In this document: positions 11,102 to 19,671 of the stretch, piece by piece
Layout of the letters: each line of letters starts with the position of its first letter
Position numbering within the stretch: position 1 is the first letter of the stretch
Assembly: GCA_934270345.1 (NCBI GenBank)
Contig: CAKQPT010000018.1
Location: 1-49,385, forward strand
DNA: 49,385 bases
Reading direction: 5' to 3'
DNA from: an uncultured Oribacterium sp.
Lineage (GTDB): Bacteria > Bacillota > Clostridia > Lachnospirales > Lachnospiraceae
Made by a program: the position numbers and the translations under genes
Notes under the pieces: model-generated
What the model saw: the letters and a program-made list of their open reading frames with translations, nothing else
Database searches by the model: none
What the model was told of the DNA's origin: nothing

Positions 11102-12305
11102 TTAGTACTTATGCGTTAGTCTGACATATAGTTTCTTTGCTACGCTATAAATACCCAGTTTATAACAGGCCAACCTGATGCTGTGTTCCGCTTTAACCTT
11201 AAAGGTCTCCGGGAAGTACTTATTAAACAATTCTTCTCCGCTCATTCTATTTGCGTCTTTGAAGAATGACTCACGCTTCTCATTCGGTGCAACAGATTCT
11301 TTCATTTCTTTTGCGCCAGCTACAGCGGCTTCTGGTGCGATTTCAATGTAAGAGAAATCATCCTTAATTGCATTAAAGATCTCTCTTCCTTTTTCTGTGT
11401 GCACCAAAACTCTTGTAGCCCCTTTGTCATTATCCAGCTCTTTTGAGAACCTACCGACATTAAAGCAATCCCATATCGTAAAATCACTAACACGATACTG
11501 CTTTCGGAAATGACAAGAATGGCACGATGGTCGATCACAAATATTCGAGAAAAATGCTCTTAGCCACGGATCAGATTCAACGCCCTGATGGTAATTACCA
11601 TGATTTCTGTCTGTTATGACATTCATCGTTGAATATTTATATCCGTAATGCTTATCGCGGAAACGAACCGTCTTTATATTGTCTGAAAGCACTTTCTTCT
11701 GATATTCTACATATTTACGGAATATCAAAGGAGAAGGTACAGCTCTGCAGACTACATCAACGGTAATCAGATTGTCGTAATTTTTCTTTAAGAAATTTTT
11801 CAGTCCCTCTATCTGACACGGCGTTCCACTAAAGCATACGAATCTGCCTTGCTCTAAGAAGGACTTAATCTGTCGGTGGGTACCCCCCCCCCACAGAACT
11901 TTGGACATATTTACTATTACGGAATCGATATAAATCATTTTCCGTTTCAACTGCAACATGGTGAGCTGTTAAGTCAGTGCTTAATTCCACACCAAACACA
12001 ACACCATTATTGCGCAAGATATATTTAGCAATTGCTGTAAATGCTCCACCAGCTGTGCTTTCTCTTAAAACTTTTGGATCTTTATTCTGTACGATATACG
12101 CAGCTCGTTCAGAAGAATTCTCTTTTGCAGTATGAATGATTGGGCACACTCTCTCACACATGCCACAATTAATACAGGTTTCTTTATCAACTGCCGGGTA
12201 AAGGAATCCCTCATTATCTTCCTTCATAACAATTGCATCTTTGGGGCAAATTGCTGCGCAGGCAGTACAGCCGCAACAATCTTGCTTTCTATTAATTTCA
12301 ATCAC
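11102..12305 (-). CDS. Ferredoxin-domain FrhB/FdhB-like protein, third copy, frame broken at a G10 tract
   Basis: The upstream frame starts at GTG 12305 (GGGAG site upstream) and encodes CCGCTACAAICPKDA, CINCGMCERVCP and FRNSKYVQSSVGGG, then stops at TAA after the tract. The downstream frame, one base off, continues with IKSFLEQGRFVCFSGTPCQ and runs to 11102, ending in a normal C-terminus. The break is exactly at ten G on the coding strand (plus C10 at 11883-11892). Nine G would join both halves into about 400 codons, equal to the intact paralogue at 9860. Six G would give the same local spacing as that paralogue, suggesting tract expansion. This looks like a phase-OFF state rather than decay, because no other lesion is seen. 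Confidence 0.82.
11883..11892 (-). repeat. Homopolymeric G10 tract inside a coding region
   Basis: Ten consecutive C on the plus strand (G on the coding strand) between codons for SSV and the second half of the Fe-S protein. One-base loss restores the full frame. The flanks also form a short inverted repeat GTGGG/CCCAC. Confidence 0.95.
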
Positions 12306-13492
12306 AAATCTGTACTCCCTTCATCCTTTAATGCCGCAAGAAGATATTCATAAGACTTCTGTCGGATTCCTTCTAATTTTTTATGAACACTTTCAAAATT
12401 CGTCTCTATCTTTAAGCAATCGGCTATATTTTCTTTTCCTGTCAGTAATCTGCCAGTGATTCCCGCCATGTGAAACAGTGTATCTAAACGACTGTTTGTT
12501 GACTGTTTTGTATTTCTGTTATACCGACGGAATGTAAAAAACTGTCGCTTATAAAGAATGGAGAACACGGAGCAATGGAAAGAGTCTGTACACACATATT
12601 CCGCATTTCGAATTAGATTCAGAAAATCTGCCGGATCAATATCATAAGGCGTTTCATCAGCATAACCTTCATCGCTCTTTACAAACTCATCCAAATGTGT
12701 CAGTGCTATAATCTTGCAGCCTGTAGCTTCTTTTAAGCGTTTTGCAAATTCTCTATGAGGCGGATTGTTGCCAAGAAAATAGCACAGAATGTACTTTCCC
12801 TTTACAATTGGCTCTTTCTGTTGAATTGCCATCCATTCATCACCTGTAAACAGCAATGTCGGATCACAAACCACTGGAACATCGCGATTCGCAATTTCTT
12901 TCACCAGTTTTTGACCCGATTCTTCTCTTACACCAATGTGCTTTATTTTCTTTAAAAATACCCCTGCCTTTTTTGTAGAATCCTTCGGCAAACTTGACTG
13001 TCCAAAACTTGTTGCATAAGCAATCGAATTTACTGTTTCTGGAACAAAGTTGAGTGTGTAATAATCCGCTGCAATGTTTCCAGGAAGCCATAACTGATCA
13101 CTTCCTACAAGTACACTCGAATAGTTATCTTTACATTTACGTCCAAGCTCTGCCTTTGAATCATATTTTGGAGATAGCCTAAACTGTTTACGGCTAAATT
13201 CATCAAATTTTTCTGCGCGAACCTTAGACAGTTGTGCATAATGATTATTAGAAAATTTCTTAATCAATACATTCCTTGCCATACCAAGTTTAGACAGCAA
13301 AATATCTGAAGTTAAACTTGCCTTAGCAAAATACAGCAACTTTGCCTTTTTAATTTCTCCGTTAAAACCTAAAATATCTATGGTTTCATTTTCATATCCC
13401 AGTTTATCTAATGCCATCTGCGTGGCATATGCCTGTAGCATACTTCCATAGTTACGCTGGAAATAGCATGACACAATTGCCGTTTTTTTCAT
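12302..13492 (-). CDS. Polysaccharide pyruvyl transferase family protein, second copy
   Basis: Pyruvyl transferase family features: AIVSCYFQRNYGSMLQAYAT near the N-terminus, LVGSDQLWLPGNIAADYYTL in the middle and YVCTDSFHCSVFSILYKRQF at the C-terminus. ATG 13492 (GGAG/AGAGG upstream) is preferred over an in-frame start at 13522 that would overlap the upstream glycosyltransferase. It ends four bases into the start of the phase-variable Fe-S gene, so the two are coupled. It likely decorates the repeat unit with a pyruvyl or related acidic group; this is inferred from the family. Confidence 0.85.
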   Translation of the reverse strand: MKKTAIVSCYFQRNYGSMLQAYATQMALDKLGYENETIDILGFNGEIKKAKLLYFAKASLTSDILLSKLGMARNVLIKKFSNNHYAQLSKVRAEKFDEFSRKQFRLSPKYDSKAELGRKCKDNYSSVLVGSDQLWLPGNIAADYYTLNFVPETVNSIAYATSFGQSSLPKDSTKKAGVFLKKIKHIGVREESGQKLVKEIANRDVPVVCDPTLLFTGDEWMAIQQKEPIVKGKYILCYFLGNNPPHREFAKRLKEATGCKIIALTHLDEFVKSDEGYADETPYDIDPADFLNLIRNAEYVCTDSFHCSVFSILYKRQFFTFRRYNRNTKQSTNSRLDTLFHMAGITGRLLTGKENIADCLKIETNFESVHKKLEGIRQKSYEYLLAALKDEGSTDL

Positions 13493-13518
13493 TCCTCTAC
13501 TCTCCAAACTATTCTTAA

Positions 13519-14643
13519 TCACTTAATTATCTTCTCAAACAGTTTCCCATGTTCTTCTGATACTCTCCGAGCGTTAAACCTGTTATGTACATCTTCAAAT
13601 CCCTGTGTCACCAAGCTATCTTTCAATCCATCTTCTTGATAGATTCGCAGAACAGCATTACTTGCTCCAACATCGTCATCCACTTTGACAAGCAAACCAT
13701 TTTCTCCATCCCGGATTATGTTGGGAATAGCATCCACCCTGCTTGCCACAATCGGTTTTCCTGCCATCATATACTCAGGCAGAGCCAGTCCAAAGCCCTC
13801 CCAGCGACTCAGTAAACATGACACATCGAAAAGCTCCACATAACTCATCGGATCATCAACCCATCCAGTAATATGTAAACTATCCGAAAAGCCGTTGTCC
13901 TTTGCATACTTTCTGATTTCGTCTTCCTGATTTCCATTACCAACGATAATAAAGTGTGCATTTGGAACTTCATCTTTCACCTGCTTTGCCATCTTAATAA
14001 AGACATCTGGTGCTTTTTGCTGACTTATTCGCCCAACCATACCGACAACAAATGCATCTTCTGGAATGTTCAGGTCTCGCCTTTTAACTGCTCCATGTGC
14101 ACCATTTTCATAGGCTTCGATGTCTACACCGTTAAAGATGATTTGCAGCTTATCCTCTTTACAAATCTTCTTGTCTAATGCCGATTGTTTCTCTGCATCA
14201 GAAATACAAATAATCTTATCGCAGAACGGTGCTGCAATTTTTTCAATCATTGTGTATATTGCTTTTTTCTTTGCCGAGCAACGCATATTAAAAGCCCAGC
14301 CATGCGGATTATATACACAGTGATTTCTCAATCCTATATCCGCAACACGAGCAATAGCCCCCGCCTTGCTGGAATGAGCATAGACGATATCGGGGTTATA
14401 TTTCTTTATCAGTGCTCTAACCTCTTTAATTGCCTTTAAGTCATTGCCTCCAATAGCTCTTGTCATCTCAATCTGTTCAAAAGAAATAACCAGTCCTTTG
14501 TAATCTTCCTCATGGAAATCCTGTGAGCAAACTAATACATTTTCAAACTTATCTTTATCCAAATACTTGAGAAGCATCCGGATATAGCGATCCACGCCAC
14601 CTGCGGCCTGCGCTACATTCAAAATTCTTATTTTTTTCAACAT
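13519..14643 (-). CDS. Family 4 glycosyltransferase
   Basis: GT4 protein of 374 residues: RILNVAQAAGGVDRYIRML (acceptor glycine loop), PDIVYAHSSKAGAIARVADI, VVGMVGRISQQKAPDVFIKM and the donor site RWEGFGLALPEYMMAGKPIV. Its ATG at 14643 overlaps the stop region of the upstream glycosyltransferase (stop at 14639-14637), with the ribosome site AGGCGGTGG inside that gene's 3' end, so its translation depends on where the upstream G9 tract sends ribosomes. It adds one sugar to the repeat unit; specificity unknown. Confidence 0.87.
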   Translation of the reverse strand: MLKKIRILNVAQAAGGVDRYIRMLLKYLDKDKFENVLVCSQDFHEEDYKGLVISFEQIEMTRAIGGNDLKAIKEVRALIKKYNPDIVYAHSSKAGAIARVADIGLRNHCVYNPHGWAFNMRCSAKKKAIYTMIEKIAAPFCDKIICISDAEKQSALDKKICKEDKLQIIFNGVDIEAYENGAHGAVKRRDLNIPEDAFVVGMVGRISQQKAPDVFIKMAKQVKDEVPNAHFIIVGNGNQEDEIRKYAKDNGFSDSLHITGWVDDPMSYVELFDVSCLLSRWEGFGLALPEYMMAGKPIVASRVDAIPNIIRDGENGLLVKVDDDVGASNAVLRIYQEDGLKDSLVTQGFEDVHNRFNARRVSEEHGKLFEKIIK

Positions 14644-15785
14644 GCCACCGCCTTTGCAGTGGCATAATCGTCATTGGTTAAGACGTACAGCCTTACATTA
14701 GGCTGTACCCCCCCCCGTTTATTTATAGCCATTTCGTATTTTTTACTATATTGTTCAGCCATCACCTTTGTGTTATACATCTTCAAAATATCCTGATATG
14801 CTCGCTCTGTAAGTTTTCCATTTTCATCCTGGCATTCTTCAATAGCTTTTACGAAGTCTTCCACTTTCGTACACACAAAGCCATTCTCACCATTATGGAT
14901 AACATCCCGATTACCAATTACATTACTTACCACACATGCTTTCTTCATATACATGGATTCAAGTAGAGAAATTGGAAGTCCTTCCCATCTACTTGGTAAA
15001 AGAAAAACATCTGCATTAACTGCGTATCTAATTGCAGTGCTTCGGTCGGCCCATCCTGTGATTTCGATATTCTCGCTTGTAAGTTGGTCTCGAAGTTCAC
15101 CATCACCAATCCAGACAAATTTCACATCTGGAAGTGATTCGGCTATCTCATTAAACAGTGTTGGATTTTTCTGATAGCAGATTCTTCCCAGTGTGTAAAC
15201 TGTGAATGAGTGCTCTACTTTTTCCGTCTTATCAATAATCTCCTGAAGTTCTGCCATGTTGATGCCATTGTTCACATAAGTAGCACGCCTAGTAAGTTTC
15301 AAAGATTCTTGATGCTCACCCACGCTGCAACTGATGGTCGTACAATTTCGCTTTGCACACACCGATTCAATCACTTTAAACATTCTACGCTTCATCGGCT
15401 TATAATTTTCCATCAGAAAACTATAACCGTGCGGTGTATAGAACATTGGGATTTTTCCATTGAACGCAACCCGACCAATTGCACCAGCTTTACTACTATG
15501 TAGATGGATTACATCAGGCTTGATTTTTGCCGCTATTTTTTTAACTTCAAATAATGCGGCGATATCTTTCGCCGGATCAATTGCCCGTCCAAAATTTTTC
15601 ACCTCAATCAAATGAATCCTCTTGTCAAAATAGTCCTTGTAATTTTTCGGTGTCTGCTTTCTTACTGCATACGCAATGTACATATCATATTTATTTACCA
15701 GTTCATTTGCTAATTCTACAATGTAAGTAAATACGCCTCCGCCCATAGCTTCGACTATGTACAGTATTTTCTTTTTCTCCGCCAT
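14637..15785 (-). CDS. Family 4 glycosyltransferase with a G9 tract near its 3' end
   Basis: GT4 protein: ILYIVEAMGGGVFTYIVELA, VIHLHSSKAGAIGRVAFNGK and SRWEGLPISLLESMYMKKA. ATG 15785 follows GGGAGG. The catalytic domains end near MAINKR; then nine G encode Gly-Gly and a 24-residue tail that reaches the next gene's start codon. With ten G the product stops three codons after the tract, and with eight G it also stops within about five codons. The tract therefore changes only the C-terminal tail and the coupling to the next glycosyltransferase, not the catalytic core. The perfect inverted repeat GTACAGCC/GGCTGTAC follows the tract. Confidence 0.86.
   Translation of the reverse strand: MAEKKKILYIVEAMGGGVFTYIVELANELVNKYDMYIAYAVRKQTPKNYKDYFDKRIHLIEVKNFGRAIDPAKDIAALFEVKKIAAKIKPDVIHLHSSKAGAIGRVAFNGKIPMFYTPHGYSFLMENYKPMKRRMFKVIESVCAKRNCTTISCSVGEHQESLKLTRRATYVNNGINMAELQEIIDKTEKVEHSFTVYTLGRICYQKNPTLFNEIAESLPDVKFVWIGDGELRDQLTSENIEITGWADRSTAIRYAVNADVFLLPSRWEGLPISLLESMYMKKACVVSNVIGNRDVIHNGENGFVCTKVEDFVKAIEECQDENGKLTERAYQDILKMYNTKVMAEQYSKKYEMAINKRGGVQPNVRLYVLTNDDYATAKAVAC
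14708..14716 (-). repeat. Homopolymeric G9 tract followed by an 8-bp inverted repeat
   Basis: Nine C on the plus strand within the 3' end of the glycosyltransferase gene. Next to it, GTACAGCC at 14685-14692 and GGCTGTAC at 14701-14708 form a perfect inverted repeat with an 8-base loop. As in the G10 tract, the G run is followed by TAC on the coding strand. Confidence 0.93.
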
Positions 15786-15871
15786 AGGTTTGCTTCCTCC
15801 CAGTACCCCTTTATCTACTCATCTAACTTTAGAATGTTTTTTCCAATTTTCTTTTAACAGCAAACAAGCCC

Positions 15872-15905
15872 ACGGCGGATCACTCAATGGCAATCCACCG
15901 TAGGC
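15872..15905 (-). terminator. Possible stem-loop/terminator between the glycosyltransferase remnant and the island
   Basis: Imperfect inverted repeat (CCCACGGCGGAT and ATCCACCGTAGG on the plus strand) in the 277-base gap upstream of the first intact island gene. On the minus strand it is followed by a weak T-containing stretch only. No convincing promoter could be picked out in the gap. Confidence 0.35.
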
Positions 15906-16062
15906 TCGATTCGCTCTCCTTGATTTTTTACTTGCTGCTCATTTTGTGGGTCAAAACAGAGCTGCGCCAAAACCTCCCACCTATAACTTCTGGATTTTAG
16001 CATCTCCGCAGCCTGTCAGCAAATAAATACTTTTGTTGAACGAGTCGAGCCGTCAAAACCCT

Positions 16063-16332
16063 TTAGTTATCGTAGGTTTTCTTGGTTGACCCTATTATAT
16101 ATCTAGCCCCCTTCTTTTCGATGGTCGGAACAGACTTCTGACAGATTCCGTCATATTCAATTTTATCGTCATACTCTGCGTCACTCACATGATGTCCAGA
16201 TCGGTTGTAGCAGGTAACCTGACATCCGTCTCGCACCATTCTGGTACTCAGCTCCTTTACAACGATTTCTATTCCACCCTCACGAGACAGGCGTTTCTGT
16301 CCAAACATGGATACCGCGAATTTATTTTTCAT
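16063..16332 (-). pseudogene. N-terminal remnant of a DUF1972-type glycosyltransferase
   Basis: The first ~70 residues (KFAVSMFGQKRLSREGGIEI, then ELSTRMVRDG and CYNRSGHHV) match the start of DUF1972/rhamnosyltransferase-like GT4 proteins that usually follow the initiating sugar transferase. After VPTIEKKGA the similarity ends and the frame stops after a short unrelated tail, far short of a full glycosyltransferase. ATG 16332 has GGGAAAG upstream. It sits at the sharp change between the AT-rich island and the GC-rich backbone, so it is probably a scar from replacement of an earlier EPS cassette. Confidence 0.75.
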
Positions 16333-16393
16333 ACTCTTTCCCATGCACCGTTTTACGATTTTCGACATAATTTCATCATCTACTAATGGCAGT

Positions 16394-16436
16394 AAAACCG
16401 CAATGGTATGAACTTTATCCTCACACCATTGCGGTT
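16394..16436 (-). terminator. Intrinsic terminator after the sugar transferase gene
   Basis: A 12-bp perfect stem AACCGCAATGGT/ACCATTGCGGTT at 16396-16407 and 16425-16436 is followed on the minus strand by TTTTACT. It lies about 40 bases after the sugar transferase stop codon and marks the edge of the GC-rich backbone. Confidence 0.75.
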
Positions 16437-16473
16437 CTTATGTATCATTCTTTTTCCACACTGCGTTTCGTCA

Positions 16474-17931
16474 TCACATCGATCCTTCTTTCTTCAGTAC
16501 CACCATCACAGTCTTTATCAGTATCTTTATGTCCAGTCCGATATTCCAGTTTTCGATATACTCCTTATCGAGTCTTACCACTTCCTCGAAATCCGTGATA
16601 TCACTTCGTCCGCTCACCTGCCACATGCCTGTGATGCCCGGCTTGATCGCGAGTCTCGCCTTATGATGCAGTTCATAGCAGTTCGTCTCGGAGATGAGCG
16701 GCGGTCTCGTTCCAACGATCGACATATCGCCCTTCAGGACATTAAAAAACTGCGGGAACTCATCGATGCTGGTCCGGCGGATGAAGTCGCCGATACCGGT
16801 CTTATGTGTTCCGTCCGGCAATACCTTATTCCCGATGACCCTGGGATCGAAGTCGAGCTTGAACATCTTCGCATCGCCGAGCTTGTTCTGCTTCATGAGC
16901 TCCGCCTTCCGCGCTTCCGCATCCATATACATGCTGCGGAACTTATACATCTTGAAGCGCTTTCCGTTCTTTCCGACGCGCTCCTGGCTGAAGAAGATCG
17001 GGCCCGGGGAGGCGATGTAGATGGCCGGGGCGACGAAGACGAAAAGAACTGCCGTGGCGAGGCAGCCCACGAGGCCGCCCGCGATATCCATGAGGCGCTT
17101 CACCATGAGTGCGCGCGTCGATGCATAGTTGATGCTTGTCGTGAGCACGGTGTAATCGCCGATCTTTTCGACGAACTGCCGCTTACCCGGCACACTCTTC
17201 ACCTTCGCGAGGTTGAGGTGCACCGTAACGCCGGTCTCGGTGAACTGCTCGATCAGCTCCTTCGGATACGGCACGAGCCCAGAGGTCACGATCAGGACCT
17301 CGTCGATCCACTGCCGGCAGACATATTCGGCAGCCGTTTCCATGTCGGCGACGACCGGTACCTCGTCCACATACTGCCCGATCATGTTCTGATCGATGAC
17401 CGTCAGTCCAGCGATCTTATAGCGGGCATAGTTGTTTTCCCGCATGCTTTCGACGACAGCGTCAGCCACATCGGCGCTCACGACGAGAAGCAGGGAGCAT
17501 TTCTCGTTCTCACCCTCGACCATCTGTCGGTGAAGCATATATTTCCACGCTTCCCGTACCACATAGGTAAGCAGGATGTAGATGCCGATGTTCAGGATCA
17601 ACGCGAGTCGCGAGTAGAGATGCCCCTCCTGCAGTAAGAAGAGATACAGGAGGATGAAGGCAGCCAGTGACACGCCATGCTGCACGGTGATGAGGAAGTC
17701 TTTATAGAAACCACGTTTCAGTACGTTCTTCAGCGTTCCCATCGCAAGCAGTACGACCAGATCGAAGATCTCGATGAAGACCGCCATGTTCCGGTAGAGA
17801 AGATTCTGATACGGATTCCATCCATAGCCGCTCAGTGCATAGCCGAGCACGAATGCGATCTGCAGGCAGATCAGATCAAGGAGGATGAAATCTGCATGTT
17901 TGATCCATCCCGTATAATCTTTCCTGTACAT
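16474..17931 (-). CDS. Exopolysaccharide polyprenyl glycosylphosphotransferase (initiating sugar transferase)
   Basis: Membrane enzyme that starts repeat-unit synthesis by moving a sugar-1-phosphate from a nucleotide sugar to undecaprenyl phosphate. The N-terminal third has four hydrophobic helices, a central CoA-binding-like domain follows, and the last ~190 residues are the bacterial sugar transferase domain (KRLMDIAGGLVGCL, GPIFFSQERVGKNGKRFKMY, KFRSMYMDAEAR, IRRTSIDEFPQFFNVLKGD, VGTRPP, KPGITGMWQVSGRSD). ATG 17931 with AAAGGGGG upstream is preferred over GTG 17964. No promoter is evident before it, so it is probably read through from the cps regulatory genes past the hairpin at 18030. The first sugar (galactose, glucose or other) is not resolvable. 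Confidence 0.93.
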   Translation of the reverse strand: MYRKDYTGWIKHADFILLDLICLQIAFVLGYALSGYGWNPYQNLLYRNMAVFIEIFDLVVLLAMGTLKNVLKRGFYKDFLITVQHGVSLAAFILLYLFLLQEGHLYSRLALILNIGIYILLTYVVREAWKYMLHRQMVEGENEKCSLLLVVSADVADAVVESMRENNYARYKIAGLTVIDQNMIGQYVDEVPVVADMETAAEYVCRQWIDEVLIVTSGLVPYPKELIEQFTETGVTVHLNLAKVKSVPGKRQFVEKIGDYTVLTTSINYASTRALMVKRLMDIAGGLVGCLATAVLFVFVAPAIYIASPGPIFFSQERVGKNGKRFKMYKFRSMYMDAEARKAELMKQNKLGDAKMFKLDFDPRVIGNKVLPDGTHKTGIGDFIRRTSIDEFPQFFNVLKGDMSIVGTRPPLISETNCYELHHKARLAIKPGITGMWQVSGRSDITDFEEVVRLDKEYIENWNIGLDIKILIKTVMVVLKKEGSM

Positions 17932-18024
17932 ACTGTTTTTCCCCCTTTCATGCACCGCGTGCACTGCTCTCCGCTTTCAGCGGGTACGCATCGTCATCGG
18001 ACCATTTGATGAATCCGGCCTTTT

Positions 18025-18057
18025 AAACGAAAATGCCCGTTTTGCAACGGGCATTTT
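18025..18057 (-). terminator. Intrinsic terminator after cpsD
   Basis: A 10-bp perfect stem AAAATGCCCG/CGGGCATTTT at 18030-18057, with a T-rich tail on the minus strand just after the CpsD stop codon. It may be partial, allowing lower expression of the sugar transferase downstream. Confidence 0.8.
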
Positions 18058-18079
18058 CAGTTTTTCTATTCGGATTTCC

Positions 18080-18829
18080 TTATTTACTGCTTCCGGAAGC
18101 ATCGCTCGGTCCATAGCCGTAGCCATACTTCTCATACTTTTTCCCGTACTTCTTATAGTAGCTGTTGTAGTAGCCGCCCTTCGTCATATTGACCTTATTG
18201 AGGATCACGCCGAGGAAGCGGACGCCGGTACGGTCGAGCTGCTCCTTCGCACGCTGGAACATGCGGCGGGAGGTCACTTCAGACTCGGCCACGAGTGCGG
18301 CACCATCCGCATACTTCGTGAGGATCGCGGCATCGATGACCGTGCCGACCGGCGCGGTGTCGAGGATCACGATGTCGTAGTTCTCTTCCTTGATCGTCTG
18401 GAAGAGCTTATCGCACATCTCGTCCTCGAAAAGCTCCGTGACATTCGGTGCATATGGACCGGCGAGGATCATGTCGAGGTTCGGGATGTTGTCGTCGGTA
18501 TAGAAGCCGTCTTCGATCGGCACCTGGCCGGTGAGGATCTCGGACAGGCCGACGGTCTTTCCACTGATCTGATGCACCTTGATGAACTCGGACTTACGGA
18601 TATCACAGTCCACGTACAGGGTGCGCTTGCCGGACTCCGCGAAGACGCGGGCGAGCTCGAAGGAGATCGTCGACTTACCTTCGTTCGGGGAGGTCGAGGT
18701 GATCAGGATGTTCTTTACACGGGATCCGGAGAACATGAGGTTCGTACGGAGGGTACGAAGTGCCTCGCTGTAGCGGAAGTCGTCGTCCGGGGCGAGGGTC
18801 AGTGTGATCTTGTGCTTGTTTTCAATCAT
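18080..18829 (-). CDS. cpsD: CpsD/CapB-type tyrosine autokinase
   Basis: Cytoplasmic bacterial tyrosine kinase controlling polysaccharide chain length and export. It has the Walker A variant TSPNEGKST (residues ~46-54), Walker A' LYVDCDIRKS (~71-80), Walker B IVILDTAPVGT (~153-163) and a C-terminal tyrosine cluster (YYNSYYKKYGKKYEKYGYGY) that is the usual autophosphorylation site. Length 249 residues is standard. Its start overlaps the cpsC stop by four bases, and CpsC supplies the activating cytoplasmic segment. CpsB encoded upstream should dephosphorylate it. Confidence 0.94.
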   Translation of the reverse strand: MIENKHKITLTLAPDDDFRYSEALRTLRTNLMFSGSRVKNILITSTSPNEGKSTISFELARVFAESGKRTLYVDCDIRKSEFIKVHQISGKTVGLSEILTGQVPIEDGFYTDDNIPNLDMILAGPYAPNVTELFEDEMCDKLFQTIKEENYDIVILDTAPVGTVIDAAILTKYADGAALVAESEVTSRRMFQRAKEQLDRTGVRFLGVILNKVNMTKGGYYNSYYKKYGKKYEKYGYGYGPSDASGSSK

Positions 18830-19656
18830 CTCTTCGCTCCTCTCTTTACGTTCTTATTTCGGGACTTCGGATTTGCACCGTAGCTGTACTGCTCGGACTT
18901 CTTTGCAGCGGCGGCATCCTTCTCCGGGATCGCAGCGAGTACCGGGAGACCGAAGTAGTTCTCGATGTCGTCCTCGGTCTTGATGGTGTCGTTCGTGAGC
19001 ATGTCGATGGTGACGAAGGCGACCGCAGCGAGCAGGAACAGAAGTGCAGCCATCATGGTGTTTCGTCCGGTCTTCGGGCCGGTCTTCTGCAGCGGGATCT
19101 CACCATACTCGATGATCTTCGGCGGGTCCTGCTCCATGATGTCCGCGATGTAGCTGGATGCACTGTCGGCGACGGCGTCGGTGAGCTGCTTCGCCATCTT
19201 CGGGTCGGTGTCGAGCACGGAGATGTTGAGGATTCGGGTGTTCGTCGGGTTGTCGAGGGTGACCTTCTTGCGGAGGGTCGCATAGTCATACTTGAGGCCG
19301 AGCTTCTGGATGACGTCCTCCATGACGGTACGGGAGGTGACGAGTACCTTATAGTCCTGGGTGAGCTGGGAGCCGATCTGCAGGTCCGCAAGACTCGTGA
19401 GGGTCGTCTCCTTACTCATGACGTAGATCATCGAGGTGCTGGTGTAGGTCGGAGTCAGCACGAAGCGTGAGATCGCGAAGCCGAGGCCGCCGCCGATGAT
19501 GGTGGTGAGGATCAGCAGAACGATATGCTTACGAAGCTCGAAGAAGAGCTGCACGAGGTCGATGGTGATTTCATCGTCCTGGGCACTCTGCTTATTCTGT
19601 ACCGCGCTGCTTGGCACGCTGGTATTCAGCTGTGAGGTCTTTGTATTATCAGGCAT
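18826..19656 (-). CDS. cpsC: CpsC/Wzz-type chain-length regulator
   Basis: Membrane adaptor of the polysaccharide co-polymerase family. It has a Wzz domain with transmembrane helices at ~46-65 (LLILTTIIGGGLGFAI) and ~200-220 (TMMAALLFLLAAVAFVTIDM) and an extracellular loop between. The short cytoplasmic C-terminus ends in basic residues and is the likely CpsD-activating region. Gene order cpsB-cpsC-cpsD with a 4-base overlap to cpsD is classic for Gram-positive capsule/EPS loci. Confidence 0.93.
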   Translation of the reverse strand: MPDNTKTSQLNTSVPSSAVQNKQSAQDDEITIDLVQLFFELRKHIVLLILTTIIGGGLGFAISRFVLTPTYTSTSMIYVMSKETTLTSLADLQIGSQLTQDYKVLVTSRTVMEDVIQKLGLKYDYATLRKKVTLDNPTNTRILNISVLDTDPKMAKQLTDAVADSASSYIADIMEQDPPKIIEYGEIPLQKTGPKTGRNTMMAALLFLLAAVAFVTIDMLTNDTIKTEDDIENYFGLPVLAAIPEKDAAAAKKSEQYSYGANPKSRNKNVKRGAKR

Positions 19657-19671
19657 GAACTTGATCTCCTA

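Noticed and set aside
3058..12305. F420-dependent hydrogenase subunits
   Set aside because: The domains match the FrhB/FdhB family, but no hydrogenase, F420 or methanogenesis genes are present; the setting is polysaccharide synthesis.
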